From positions 1 to 64,000 of the forward strand of contig NZ_WOVL01000018.1 of the NCBI RefSeq assembly GCF_009737085.1: DNA of 64,000 nucleotides, written 5' to 3'. The position numbers and the translations under genes are program-made. Source of the stretch: Paenibacillus sp. NEAU-GSW1 (GTDB lineage: Bacteria; Bacillota; Bacilli; Paenibacillales; Paenibacillaceae). Position 1 is the stretch's first letter; each line of letters starts with the position of its first letter. The notes below the pieces were generated by a model. It ran no database searches, was not told where the DNA came from, and was given only the letters and a program-made list of their open reading frames with translations. Below are positions 1-9,316 of this stretch, in pieces.

Positions 1-106
1 CGCTAATCGTCAGGAGTGCAAGCACTCCATCAGATCCGCTCGACTTGCATGTATTAGGCACGCCGCCAGCGTTCGTCCTGAGCCAGGATCAAACTCTCCA
101 TAGAAA
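1..106 (-). rRNA. 16S ribosomal RNA, 5' end only (runs off the window)
   Basis: Read on the minus strand, the sequence begins with the universal 16S start, GAGAGTTTGATCCTGGCTCA, followed by the usual continuation into the first variable region. Only about 100 nt of the gene lie in the window; the rest continues beyond base 1. The mature 5' end is placed near 106 by analogy with Bacillus 16S and is approximate. Confidence 0.97.
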
Positions 107-205
107 GGGTTTTCCGATTGTCCAGCCGAAGGCTGATCGGAAAATCCCGGTCAGAATTTGACTTGCTCATTACTTTTTATCGCTTTTCTATTAATTCGTT
201 AGAAT

Positions 206-245
206 TAACAGGGCAGTTTCACTCGTTGTTCAGTTTTCAAAGAAC
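206..245 (-). promoter_or_regulatory. rRNA leader with boxA-like antitermination element
   Basis: On the minus strand, between promoter P2 and the 16S 5' end, lies GTTCTTTGAAAACTGAACAA. It matches the conserved pre-16S leader box of Bacillales rRNA operons. Known family behaviour is Nus-dependent antitermination and RNase III processing. An inverted repeat at about 115-147 (TTTTCCGATCAGCC / GGCTGGACAATCGGAAAA on the minus strand) may be the upstream half of a processing stalk. Confidence 0.6.
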
Positions 246-270
246 AATTTCTTTTGCGACAACGAAAGTT

Positions 271-299
271 ATCTTACCACAAGCGCCATCTCGATGCAA
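271..299 (-). promoter_or_regulatory. rRNA promoter P2
   Basis: The minus strand shows -35 TTGCAT (299-294), a 17-bp spacer and -10 TAAGAT (276-271). An A-rich stretch directly upstream (301-310) looks like an UP element. It points into the 16S gene. Confidence 0.8.
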
Positions 300-388
300 G
301 CTTTTTTTTAAAGTTTGTTTTGAACTCTCGTTCGCAACAAGCTTGTCCTTCTTGCCTCGCCAACCGCATCTCTCTCGGCCGGAATTAG

Positions 389-440
389 AATATATCATAG
401 ATCACAACCATTATGCAACCCTTTTTTTAAAAAAAATGAT
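389..440 (-). promoter_or_regulatory. rRNA promoter P1 with A/T-rich UP element
   Basis: The minus strand shows -35 TTGCAT (418-413), an 18-bp spacer and -10 TATATT (394-389). About 20 nt of A/T-tract sits upstream at 421-440. Tandem P1/P2 promoters are usual for Bacillus-group rrn operons. Confidence 0.75.
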
Positions 441-469
441 AGATTGGTAGATACCCCCTTCAAAATAAA

Positions 470-505
470 AGATGTCCGGAACGCAACAATGCTTTCCGGA
501 CATCT
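470..505 (-). terminator. Intrinsic terminator of the SLH surface-protein operon
   Basis: Twelve-bp arms AGATGTCCGGAA and TTCCGGACATCT form a hairpin. In the minus direction it is followed by TTTTATTTT. It lies 20 nt past the stop codon of the surface-protein gene and insulates it from the rRNA promoters. Confidence 0.85.
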
Positions 506-524
506 CATTACTTGTTTAATTTGT

Positions 525-3500
525 TTACCAAGGCGACAATCCAGCTTGACGCATCAGACGCAGCAGCATAGTAGCTGCTTCCGCTCTAGTGGCGTTATCG
601 GAAGGGCGGAACCCTCCCGTTTCGTCACCTTTTGCGAGGCCAAGGTGTGAAGCTTGATTTACGGCTTCCGCCGCCCATGATGAAATTTCGCTTTGATCTT
701 TAAATACCTGCCCGTTTGCACCTTCTGCCGGATTGACGCCTGCAAAGCGCAGCGCCCTCATCATCATTACAGCCATTTCTTCTCTCGACACTGTTTCATT
801 CGGGCGGAAGGTGCCATCTTTATATCCATTAACAATGGATGCTGCAACTGCCGCACGAACGGCATCCTCGAACCAGCCGCCCAGCGCGTCGCTAAAGACA
901 GTTCCTGCCGTCCCGTTGCTGTCTCCCGAAATACCTAACACGCGAGTCAGCAGTGCCGCAAACTCAGCTCTCGTCACCGATCCGTTCGGATCAAATGCGC
1001 TGTCATCTTTGCCTTGAACAACAAACATCGAGGCGAGCAGTTCAATATCGGCCTTGCCCCAATGATTAGTCGTATCGCTAAAGGAAACCGAACGATGAAC
1101 GAGCACATATATACCGTTCGTCCGATCCTTAGCTTGTACGATCCATTTGCCGTCTTTCTGTACGAGGTTCGCAGGAACAAAACTAAACTCGCCAGACGCC
1201 GCATCCCAGCGCAATACGGTCGAACCATAACCCGGTTTCGCTTCACCGGCCAAAAGCGATCGAACAATGTAATCGTCTAGCGATTCGAATGCAAATTCAT
1301 TACCTTTTGCATCCTCATAGCCAAGAACGAATTCAGAAGGTCCGGCTAGCAGCTTAGCATTAAGCTTGGACAGCTTTGTACCGATAGCATTGGCAACCGA
1401 ATCAGCCGCTGGAGCTATGTCTGCCGTCAGGGCTGATGCATGAGTTCCAAGTAATCCATCCGCTTTTGCCAGCAGCTGTTTCAATGGCATCTCAATCGAG
1501 CCCGACAACGTACGAATTTCAATAACAAGCTTGTCATTAATTTCAAGCAGTTTTTGAATGGCTTCCGCACCAATTGCAATTCCCACACTTGGCTTATTAA
1601 ACGATAACGTCACATGTCCGGCTTCGACATCTGCGAGCGAAATCGGTTGTTCGAGTTCAATTCCGTCAATGGTCAGCTCCAAGTCAAAGCTGTCGTTATC
1701 GCCTTCGCCAATGCCGCCCGAAGTGCTTGGCGACAGTACCGTAATTGGAGCTGTAACGGTCAAGCCGGACCATTGTGCGGTTAACACCGCCTTACCTGCT
1801 TTAATGCCATTCAGGTTAGCGCCAATAATTGTAACAATTGCCGGTTTATCTGTACTGAACACGACCTCGGATGTCACATCACGCACACTGCCATCCGAAT
1901 AGGTAGCATTTAGCTTCACAGCTTTGTTTTGTCCGACAATCAGGCTGTAGTTCGCTGCATCAAGCGCAATGTAAGGAACGACTTTAACGGTTAGAGAAGA
2001 TGCTGCGCTTTTGTTTCCTGCGGCATCAACAGCTTCCGCCTTCAGCGTATAATCTCCTTCTGCCAAGTCTGTCAACTCCACAGACCAAACGCCAGAGGCA
2101 TTGGCTATGGCTGTCGCTGCTGCTAATCCCCCGTTCTCCTTGACCGTTACCGTGCTTCCCGCTTCTGCAGTGCCTGCAATGACGACATCATCATAGTAAT
2201 GAGATACGCCGTCTGCGGTCGTAAAGACCGGAGCATTCGGAGGCGTCGTATCCACCTTGATGACCGGCAGCGTAAACGCAGGCAATGCAGAATCTAGATC
2301 GTTGCCGAAACTGTCCTTAATTGCTGTTCCGCCAATATTGAAACCCTCGAATCGAATCGCAGAGTCCATATCAGTGGCCAGAATTTTGTAAGTAAACGTA
2401 AAGGTATCCGGTGCCGCAGCCTGTAATGGCAAAATCTTAGTAACGCCGCCGATGTCCAACGTAATAAAGGATGTTCCGCCCGTCGTATTAACCGTAACGT
2501 CTTTATTCAGCTTAAATACGAAGGTTAAATCCTGCCCCGCGCGATAGACGCCTTCCGCCGGTGTTTGAACCGAAGTGATCGCCGGTTTAATACCGTCTAC
2601 TTTAATTTGCGCCGTCAAGGCCGGCAGAGCAGCGTTCAAGCTATTGCCTACCTGGTCTGTAATGACAGCATCATTCAAATTCAAGCTCTGAAGCTGCACG
2701 CCTGCCGCATCATACTCACCTGCGGCTACCGTGTACCGGAAGACTAGCTTATTGTCATCGGAAGCCGAAGGGGCATAGACCGCTGTACGCGCTTGTCCGC
2801 CAATGCTCAAAAGAAGCTCAGGTGACCCTTCGGTCGTATCCACCACAACCGATTCACTCGTATTCAGCGCGAATTCCAGCACATTTCCGATTGCATAGGT
2901 TCCCGCAGCATTAGATGTAATAGAAGCAACTGCAGGCGCCGTCGAATCAACAATCACATTCGATAAGTCATCCACGCCATTCAACGTTAGGACAGCATTG
3001 TTGCCGCCCGCATTCGCAATTGTTCCGCCTCCAGCGGCAATTGCTGCCGTTGCCGATAAATCAACAGCCGCTCCATCTGCATCGCCTGCTGCCACGGTAT
3101 AGGAGAAGATCAGTTTATTCGTTTCGCTGCCCGACGCATAGTTCGCTTGCAGCGACTTCGATCCGAGCTTAAACGGCAGGTACGGCGTTCCGTCCGCAGT
3201 CTGAACAATTACGACATCGCTGAACGTTACAGTAAATTGTATCGTTTCCCCGATCTTATAATCGTCATCGGCTGCCGTGACCGCGTCAATCTCAGGCACG
3301 ATCGTATCAACGTTAACACCAGAAAGCTCAAGCGTTCCCGGAATCGTTAAAGCAATTGTGTTGCCTGCAGCGTCGACAATGGACGCGCCTTCCGCCAACA
3401 GGGCGGCTGACAGCTCAATGCCATTCGTATCGCGAATGCCAGCTCCAGGCGAATAGATAAGCGACAGCTTATCCGTTCCGCTGCCTGCCGCATAAACCGC

Positions 3501-6500
3501 CTCGACCGTTGAACCTGCAACCGTCATAGGCAGTTTAGGTGTTCCGCCGGCTATCGTTACCGGTTCGCTCAACTGAAGCTCGACCGTCATCGTGCTTCCA
3601 TAGATGTAAGTCTTTGCAGCAACAGCAGCCGATTCAATTACCGGCTGCACCGTATCCAGAACGATGCTAGGCAGCGCGGGTAATGCCGAAGGAGCAACAT
3701 TAATGCTGTATCCCGCCGCGTCTCTAATCATCGCACCGTTCAGATCGATTGCACCTTCATTCAAGAATGAAATGCCATTCGCGTCATTATCGGAGGATTG
3801 TACCGTATACGAGAACATTAATTGATCTGTACCCGTCCCGGACTCATACTGCGCATATTTCTGCACCCCATTCACATCCAAAATGATGCGAGGCGTGCCT
3901 GTTACGATCACATTCTCATCGAATTCCGCTTCGAACGATAGCTTATCGTTCGCTTTATAGGCTCCTGCTGAAGGAACTTGAAGCGATTCATATACAGGAG
4001 CTTTCGTGTCGACCGTAACTCCAGTCGTATCGATGCCGGTAGAAAGAGTCAATACCGCGTCGTTGCCTACGATGTCCGTCAGAACCGCCCCTTCCAAGGA
4101 GAGGGCTGAACCAAGCTCAATGCCGTTATTGTCATTATTTCCGCTCGCGACCGTATACGAGAATTTGATCTCGCTCGCAGAAGGCTTGTTGACAAAAGCA
4201 GCTTCAACCTGCTGACTGCCAATCGTGATCGGCAGCACCGGATTGCCCGTTACCGAAACGGCTTCACTGTAGGTTACGACAAAATCCAGCTTCTGCCCGT
4301 CGCGGTAAATGCCGGTTGCCGGTACCGCAACCGCTGTAATCGTTGGCGCCACTGCATCGACTCGAACGCCGCTTGTCGGCGCAATGCTGTTCAGCGTCAG
4401 CTTCGCAGGAACGTTCTGGCCGCTTATAATTGTCCCGCCGTTCAAGCTCAACGAAGAATCCAAGGCAATGCCGTCGGCATCGAGATCTCCGTTTTGAATC
4501 GTATAATTAAATGTCAGCTCATTTGTTCCGCTGCCGCTGCTATATGCGGCTTGAACGGTTGAGGCTCCGAGTATAATCGGCAATCTAGGTGTGCCGGTAA
4601 CATCGACCGTCATATCATAACGAACTTTAAAGGTTAACGGCTCGCCTGTTTTGTAAGTGCCGTTCGCCGGAACCGAAACCAGTGTGACTCTCGGCGCTGG
4701 CTGAACGACTGTTGAATCCGTATCCGAGTTATTAGCCGTATCCCCAACGTCCTCGCCGCCTCCGGAAACGGTAACGGTGCTATTCAACGGACCGTACGAC
4801 GCAGCATCTGCAGCATCAACTTTCAATGTAATTACAGAAGATTGGCCTGCTGCAATCGCCGTCGAGCTCGTACAGGAGAAGCTTCCCGGCGTGCAATTCC
4901 AGCCGGTGCCGGAACCGGAAACTGCTGTTAGGCCGCTGCGCAGCGCACCGGTTAACGTCACCGTGCCAGTTGTTGGCGCAAGGCCTTCATTTTTAACCGT
5001 AATCGTATATGGAGCGTTCGTCTGCCCTTGATAGAAATCGCCGCTATGCGCCATATCGACCGTTAATTCAGGAGCCGCATACACATTCAAGTAAAGCGTT
5101 CCATTCAAGTTTTGCGATTGTCCTGCAATTGTACGGGTAACGGTAAATCTGAACGTCGCGTTTCCGTACTTCGTCGGATCCGGAACAATCGTCACTGTCC
5201 GGTCTTTACCCGTACCCGATAGATCGGAGTTAGTGATCAAACCTGCCGTCTGAGTCAGAAGACTCATTGAAATCGCAGCAGTTGCGTCTTTGAAATCCAA
5301 ATTGCTTGTGTATGTTTTACCGTATCTGACTGAAGCGCTCCAGCTTTCATAAGCGCCAGCTGAAGCTTTACCCGTCAGCGCTCTCGGAAAACCGCGCTGA
5401 TCGTAAGCAAGACCGTTTCCGCCTGCTCCCAGTGCGGGACTGTCCGTCATCGGTGCATGTGTCTTCGTATATCCTCCGTTATCAGCGAGTGCTGCCAGCT
5501 TTGCATCCGCTGTAATGACGTTGCCGCCGTCGGCCGGCGTATCTGAAAACACATTGAGCGCTTTGCTGACGACATTATTTTTGCTCGTTGCGGCTGTGAG
5601 CGGATCAACACCTTCGCCAACAACAATATCCGCATTATTTGCCGTGCCAGTGTTGCCCGATACGATGGAGCCCGTAAGTACCGGATCGCCGCCTGCTATA
5701 AACAATGCGCCGCCTAAGGTGCTCGCATTTTTAGTCAAAGTCAACTGTTTAAAGGCTGGGGAACCAGCTGCTGAGGTTACAATCGCGCCGCCATTCAAGG
5801 CAGCGTTGGCACTAAACGTACTGTTCTCAACGATCGTATTGGCGACATTAATCGAAAGCCCGCCGCCGTTGCTGTTCGTTACCGAATTGGCAATAAAGGC
5901 ACTGTCTGCAATATGTATAGGTCCGCCTTTAAGCGCAGTTGCCGGTATGACGTCAATCGCGCCGCCTGGCTTGCTGCCAGCGATATTTCCATCAAACGTA
6001 CTCCGTACAATATCGACGGTAATATCGCCGTCGACATAAAGACCGCCGCCGCCATCCGCGGCTTCATTCCCGTTAACGACGACGCGGTCCAGCTCGAGCT
6101 TGCCTCCATCAAGACCCGATACATACATGCCGCCGCCATCTCCAAGCGCAGCGCTCGTTGAGTTATTCGACACCGCAACATTGTATAGCGATAAGGTCGA
6201 CGTGCCCGTATCGGCATTAATGCCTCCGCCGCCATAAATATCGATTGGCGCGACGCCGTTCATAATCGTTAACGACTCCAGAGCGACGTTGCCAAACGTA
6301 TTATCGAGCGCTTCATTAATTACGACCGCCCGATCGCCGGAAGCGATCAGCCTTGTTGCAGATGCTGCGCCTTCGCGATTGCCGCTCGAGCCGATCAGCT
6401 TCACAGCGCGATTGATTTTAAGCGGCGTCGTCAGCGTATAATCTCCCGGCGCCAAATAAATCTCATCATAAGTCAGGTTCAACGCATTTCGAAGTGACGT

Positions 6501-6650
6501 CTCGTTGCTGACTGTTGTGCTCGTTCCTGCCGCCGAAGTGCCTTGCGACATGCCGACGCCGATCGCAGTAACGAGCAGCAGCGCTGCCAAAGCGGCTCCT
6601 AACATCAACTTCCTTTTCCGAAATATACCTTCTCGGCTAACTTTCATCAT
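525..6650 (-). CDS. Giant secreted SLH-anchored surface protein: beta-helix plus seven Ig-like repeats
   Basis: The 2041-residue product has a lysine/arginine-rich start and hydrophobic signal peptide (about 1-41). A Gly/Asn-rich right-handed beta-helix region follows (about 45-400), ending in a choice-of-anchor-like PALGAGG...DQRGFPR segment. Next are a DUF11-like domain (about 540-645), seven diverged Ig-like repeats of about 115 residues (about 653-1470, each opening with a P-x-I-x-x-V motif and ending VDTxxP), another Ig-like domain, a Big_2-like domain (about 1558-1637), a pre-SLH module, and three SLH domains (about 1855-2035). SLH domains bind pyruvylated secondary cell-wall polymer, so it should sit on the surface. 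The start has a strong AGGAGG site. It is the last gene of the minus-strand run that begins with the GNAT gene. Adhesion or display is an inference. Confidence 0.93.
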   Translation of the reverse strand: MMKVSREGIFRKRKLMLGAALAALLLVTAIGVGMSQGTSAAGTSTTVSNETSLRNALNLTYDEIYLAPGDYTLTTPLKINRAVKLIGSSGNREGAASATRLIASGDRAVVINEALDNTFGNVALESLTIMNGVAPIDIYGGGGINADTGTSTLSLYNVAVSNNSTSAALGDGGGMYVSGLDGGKLELDRVVVNGNEAADGGGGLYVDGDITVDIVRSTFDGNIAGSKPGGAIDVIPATALKGGPIHIADSAFIANSVTNSNGGGLSINVANTIVENSTFSANAALNGGAIVTSAAGSPAFKQLTLTKNASTLGGALFIAGGDPVLTGSIVSGNTGTANNADIVVGEGVDPLTAATSKNNVVSKALNVFSDTPADGGNVITADAKLAALADNGGYTKTHAPMTDSPALGAGGNGLAYDQRGFPRALTGKASAGAYESWSASVRYGKTYTSNLDFKDATAAISMSLLTQTAGLITNSDLSGTGKDRTVTIVPDPTKYGNATFRFTVTRTIAGQSQNLNGTLYLNVYAAPELTVDMAHSGDFYQGQTNAPYTITVKNEGLAPTTGTVTLTGALRSGLTAVSGSGTGWNCTPGSFSCTSSTAIAAGQSSVITLKVDAADAASYGPLNSTVTVSGGGEDVGDTANNSDTDSTVVQPAPRVTLVSVPANGTYKTGEPLTFKVRYDMTVDVTGTPRLPIILGASTVQAAYSSGSGTNELTFNYTIQNGDLDADGIALDSSLSLNGGTIISGQNVPAKLTLNSIAPTSGVRVDAVAPTITAVAVPATGIYRDGQKLDFVVTYSEAVSVTGNPVLPITIGSQQVEAAFVNKPSASEIKFSYTVASGNNDNNGIELGSALSLEGAVLTDIVGNDAVLTLSTGIDTTGVTVDTKAPVYESLQVPSAGAYKANDKLSFEAEFDENVIVTGTPRIILDVNGVQKYAQYESGTGTDQLMFSYTVQSSDNDANGISFLNEGAIDLNGAMIRDAAGYSINVAPSALPALPSIVLDTVQPVIESAAVAAKTYIYGSTMTVELQLSEPVTIAGGTPKLPMTVAGSTVEAVYAAGSGTDKLSLIYSPGAGIRDTNGIELSAALLAEGASIVDAAGNTIALTIPGTLELSGVNVDTIVPEIDAVTAADDDYKIGETIQFTVTFSDVVIVQTADGTPYLPFKLGSKSLQANYASGSETNKLIFSYTVAAGDADGAAVDLSATAAIAAGGGTIANAGGNNAVLTLNGVDDLSNVIVDSTAPAVASITSNAAGTYAIGNVLEFALNTSESVVVDTTEGSPELLLSIGGQARTAVYAPSASDDNKLVFRYTVAAGEYDAAGVQLQSLNLNDAVITDQVGNSLNAALPALTAQIKVDGIKPAITSVQTPAEGVYRAGQDLTFVFKLNKDVTVNTTGGTSFITLDIGGVTKILPLQAAAPDTFTFTYKILATDMDSAIRFEGFNIGGTAIKDSFGNDLDSALPAFTLPVIKVDTTPPNAPVFTTADGVSHYYDDVVIAGTAEAGSTVTVKENGGLAAATAIANASGVWSVELTDLAEGDYTLKAEAVDAAGNKSAASSLTVKVVPYIALDAANYSLIVGQNKAVKLNATYSDGSVRDVTSEVVFSTDKPAIVTIIGANLNGIKAGKAVLTAQWSGLTVTAPITVLSPSTSGGIGEGDNDSFDLELTIDGIELEQPISLADVEAGHVTLSFNKPSVGIAIGAEAIQKLLEINDKLVIEIRTLSGSIEMPLKQLLAKADGLLGTHASALTADIAPAADSVANAIGTKLSKLNAKLLAGPSEFVLGYEDAKGNEFAFESLDDYIVRSLLAGEAKPGYGSTVLRWDAASGEFSFVPANLVQKDGKWIVQAKDRTNGIYVLVHRSVSFSDTTNHWGKADIELLASMFVVQGKDDSAFDPNGSVTRAEFAALLTRVLGISGDSNGTAGTVFSDALGGWFEDAVRAAVAASIVNGYKDGTFRPNETVSREEMAVMMMRALRFAGVNPAEGANGQVFKDQSEISSWAAEAVNQASHLGLAKGDETGGFRPSDNATRAEAATMLLRLMRQAGLSPW

Positions 6651-6681
6651 CGATCCTCCTTAATTCCCGTTTTAGCCGTTA

Positions 6682-7209
6682 TTAGGGTCTCGGCGGGAAT
6701 ATGCCTTGTAAAGCAATCGCAAAATGCATCGTCAAAAAAGGCTGCATATTGTTATGCGGCAAAGTCCCGCCGGTTACACTGAGCGCTTGCGGGTGCATCA
6801 TTTTATCGGGAGCCGCCTCCGTATAAATCATTCCGCTGCGCCGTCCCCGCGGAGCGGTTGGCAATGCGTCATAAGGATTGCTTTGAGGCGCCGACGAATC
6901 GCCGAATTTCAATTGATGGGTATGGTTCGGAATTTCGGTGTGGATAAGCGTAACCGTCTGGCTGCCGCTGCTTTCACCGATATTGCGGTCAGTAAGGCCA
7001 GAGCCTTGACCGTAAAACATCGGCGCTTTGCCTTGAAGATCAGGAAGCGCAAAATTGGTTGAGCCATTCCCGCCGTAATTGGTGCCAAGCAAGGAAAACA
7101 AGGCGGTATTTTGCGAAATCGGCAACAGCTGGCCGTTGCACCACGCCCAGCCAGTCGGCACATAATTAAATGGAAAAATGCGAATTTCTCCTACAAATGG
7201 ATCTGCCAT
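6682..7209 (-). CDS. Tail-collar (microcystin-dependent-protein-like) paralog 3
   Basis: This 175-residue protein of the phage tail Collar family (MdpB-like) opens with GEIRIFPFNYVPTGW. It carries the family hallmarks CNGQLLPISQN, GTNYGGNGSTNFALPDLQG and, near the end, LPHNNMQPFLTMHFAIALQG. Family members are beta-rich fibre-tip proteins first seen in phage tails, but they are common in bacterial chromosomes without a phage. No signal peptide is visible. It lies 31 nt upstream of the SLH protein gene and 19 nt downstream of paralog 2, so co-transcription is likely. It has a longer loop (APRGRRSGM region) than paralog 2. Function is not known. Confidence 0.9.
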   Translation of the reverse strand: MADPFVGEIRIFPFNYVPTGWAWCNGQLLPISQNTALFSLLGTNYGGNGSTNFALPDLQGKAPMFYGQGSGLTDRNIGESSGSQTVTLIHTEIPNHTHQLKFGDSSAPQSNPYDALPTAPRGRRSGMIYTEAAPDKMMHPQALSVTGGTLPHNNMQPFLTMHFAIALQGIFPPRP

Positions 7210-7228
7210 ATTAGAGCACCTGCTTCCT

Positions 7229-7738
7229 TTAGTCTGGTGAAGGGAAGATCCCTGTTAATGCGATACAAAAATTCATCGTCAAATAGGGCTGCATGTTCCA
7301 ATGCGGCTGCGAGCCGCCAATGCTCCCGATTGTGCCCGATTTCATCGCCATGCCGACACCGCCTGGCCCGCCGGTATGATAGGCGCTCACAGCAGGGGCC
7401 GCCCATACGCCGTTTTTCGGCAAAGTTGTCGTCGCATCGATTGATTTTGCCAGCAGCGGATGATTATGCGCGGGCATTTCAGAAATCGATAGGGTATGCG
7501 CTTCTTGTCCGCCCTGTTCTCCCAATGTATATCCGTCGCCAACGCCGATCGGAACCCGTCCGCGTAAATCAGGAAGCGCAAAATTGGTCTGACCGTTGCC
7601 TCCGAAAGTTGTGCCAAGCAGCGAGAACAGCGCTTGATTCTGATTGATCGGCAGCAGCTGTCCGTCGCATAACGCCCAGTTTCTCGGCGCAAAATTGAAA
7701 GAAAACATTCTAATTTCACTTAAAAAAGGTGTACTCAT
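7229..7738 (-). CDS. Tail-collar (microcystin-dependent-protein-like) paralog 2
   Basis: This 169-residue Collar-family protein starts MSTPFLSEIRMFSFNF. It has CDGQLLPINQN, FGGNGQTNFALPDLRGRVPI, the EMPAHNHPL histidine motif and a C-terminal QPHWNMQPYLTMNFCIALTG. It is the middle copy of three and is clearly homologous to its neighbours over the whole length, though diverged well beyond a recent duplication. No lysis, capsid or other tail genes occur nearby, which argues against a prophage. Its role is presumably extracellular or at an interface, but this is inferred from family structure only. Confidence 0.9.
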   Translation of the reverse strand: MSTPFLSEIRMFSFNFAPRNWALCDGQLLPINQNQALFSLLGTTFGGNGQTNFALPDLRGRVPIGVGDGYTLGEQGGQEAHTLSISEMPAHNHPLLAKSIDATTTLPKNGVWAAPAVSAYHTGGPGGVGMAMKSGTIGSIGGSQPHWNMQPYLTMNFCIALTGIFPSPD

Positions 7739-7765
7739 ATTCTCGCCTCCATCAAATCTACCCGT

Positions 7766-8281
7766 CTAGCTCTGCGATGGAAATACCCCGAACGCAGATA
7801 TAATAAAGCTCACGCATGTATACGGCATCATATTGTCATGAGGCTGGCTGCCGCCAACCGGACTAACAGCGGCAACATGCATGCTGTCGCTTGCATTTAC
7901 CGGATCGCTCGTTTGCGAGAAAGGAGCAAGAGATGACAACGCGAGCGCCGCTCCCTCCGGATTGCTTGTATTGCCCTGTTCGCCGCGGGCGATCACGGCA
8001 TGGCTATGCGCCGGGATCTGCTGCGTCGTTAAAGTAACGCTCTCGATACCGCCATTTTCCGCCAGAGTATGACCGGATCCCATATGAATCGGAATCCGTC
8101 CTCTCAGATCTGGCAGAGCAAACGTCTCTTGCCCGTCTCCTCCGTAAGTGGTCCCGATTAAAGTGTACAACGCATCATTTTCGGAAATAGGTATTAGCTG
8201 TCCTTCACAAAAGTACCATCCTAATGGCGGAAAATTGCCGGCAAACATTCTAATCTCGCCAAGATACGGCTGACTCATCAT
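7766..8281 (-). CDS. Tail-collar (microcystin-dependent-protein-like) paralog 1
   Basis: This 171-residue Collar-family protein starts MMSQPYLGEIRMFAGNF. Motifs are CEGQLIPISEN, YGGDGQETFALPDLRGRIPI, QIPAHSHAV and a closing NMMPYTCVSFIISAFG. It is the most promoter-proximal of the three copies and lies 15 nt downstream of the DUF6916-like gene, with a clear AGGAG site. The histidine pair in the AHSH segment is conserved in all three copies (NHTH, AHNH, AHSH). In phage short-tail-fibre collars comparable HxH motifs bind metal along the trimer axis, so these proteins may form metal-stabilised trimers (inference). Confidence 0.9.
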   Translation of the reverse strand: MMSQPYLGEIRMFAGNFPPLGWYFCEGQLIPISENDALYTLIGTTYGGDGQETFALPDLRGRIPIHMGSGHTLAENGGIESVTLTTQQIPAHSHAVIARGEQGNTSNPEGAALALSSLAPFSQTSDPVNASDSMHVAAVSPVGGSQPHDNMMPYTCVSFIISAFGVFPSQS

Positions 8282-8296
8282 CTCTCCTCCTTATTT

Positions 8297-8590
8297 TCAA
8301 AGCTGTGCTAACCGATTAAACACCGCTTCATACTTGTAGCCTGATGCATCCTGGCCAATCGGCACAACCAGCATCGCTTCGTCTTCCAAATCAGCGTGGC
8401 GAAGAACTATCGTCTGCTGCGGAATAAAAGGCGTTTGCGGTCCGCGAAAAACAAGCGTAAACGATTCATAGCCTCCGCTGACACCGCGGTCTTCCACATT
8501 CACAAGCTCCAATTCCAGCAGCGGCTCAACGCCAAGCACTTGAAATTTCCCGTTGACCGCATTTTTATAGGCTTGAACTTCTGTCATCAT
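8297..8590 (-). CDS. Small DUF6916-like protein of the collar cluster
   Basis: This 97-residue protein has no signal peptide. It contains the sequence EPLLELELVNVEDRG, then YESFTLVFRGPQTPFIPQQT, then a strand reading RHADLEDEAMLVVPIG. The pattern fits DUF6916, a small beta-rich family that I recall next to microcystin-dependent-protein genes in several phyla. The family name rests on memory and not on a search. It is the second gene of the run. A GGGGGAG ribosome site precedes the ATG pair at its start. Its role is unknown; constant association with collar genes suggests a structural or assembly partner. Confidence 0.75.
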   Translation of the reverse strand: MMTEVQAYKNAVNGKFQVLGVEPLLELELVNVEDRGVSGGYESFTLVFRGPQTPFIPQQTIVLRHADLEDEAMLVVPIGQDASGYKYEAVFNRLAQL

Positions 8591-8622
8591 CTCTCCCCCT
8601 CTCTATGCTGTTATCAAAAATG

Positions 8623-9087
8623 CTAAGCCGGACTCCAGCTCATCGAAGCTCTTATCTCATCCGCTGATGTCTCGGCAAACCCGAGCCGATTATAAAGCTT
8701 TCGCGCCTGCGCATTGCCATGCTCGACCTGAAGCTTCAGCGGCAGCTTCCGCTCCGAAGCTTCTTCTTGCAGCTGCCTAATCCACTCTGAACCGATGCCT
8801 TTCGCCCTATATTCCGGCAGCAGCGCGATATCGACGATTGCAACAGCTTCGCTGCCATAGTCGGCTCGCAAAACACCAATCGGAGTTTCATCCTGGCATA
8901 GAATCCGAATTTCCGCATTCGGGAAAGCCGCAGCATACGACATCGCCCGAGCGCGATACTGCATCCGAAGAAAAGCTTCCGCAGCATTCGCTTCGAAACC
9001 CCATCCGCCAACTTCCTTGCGTCTCGTTTCGGCATACAATTCATATAGCAACGGCTCATCTTCCGGAACCGCCAATCGCCATTTCAT
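8623..9087 (-). CDS. GNAT-family N-acetyltransferase, first gene of the collar operon
   Basis: This protein of about 154 residues has the GNAT layout: an acceptor-side N-terminal half, then the beta4 strand AIVDIALLPEYRAKGIGSEW with the acetyl-CoA pyrophosphate loop (R-x-K-G-I-G), then HGNAQARKLYNRLGF near the end. The start is set at 9087 because GGAGGAGGG lies just upstream; an in-frame ATG at 9114 has no comparable site. It may acetylate an amine on a product of the same operon, such as a collar or surface protein, but nothing in the sequence identifies the substrate. Confidence 0.88.
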   Translation of the reverse strand: MKWRLAVPEDEPLLYELYAETRRKEVGGWGFEANAAEAFLRMQYRARAMSYAAAFPNAEIRILCQDETPIGVLRADYGSEAVAIVDIALLPEYRAKGIGSEWIRQLQEEASERKLPLKLQVEHGNAQARKLYNRLGFAETSADEIRASMSWSPA

Positions 9088-9316
9088 GACGTTCCCTCCT
9101 CCGCCTTCCTGCACCTTATGCGCCCTCTGAACACAAACGAGTCTAACATGCTATAAAAGCAATAAATCTAGCATTTTGTCCTATGCTTATAGTACATCGA
9201 ATGCCGTCGATAATGCACCGTTTTTTTTACAATAACTGTTCATTCATCCTCTTAATTATGCTATCTTTAAGCTATAAAGCTATTGATTTGAGACGGAATT
9301 ATATTGGAGGTACATA

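Noticed and set aside
6682-8590. Prophage or tailocin tail module
   Set aside because: Only collar-like genes are present. There is no sheath, tube, baseplate, tape measure, holin or integrase nearby, and the neighbours are a surface protein and a GNAT.
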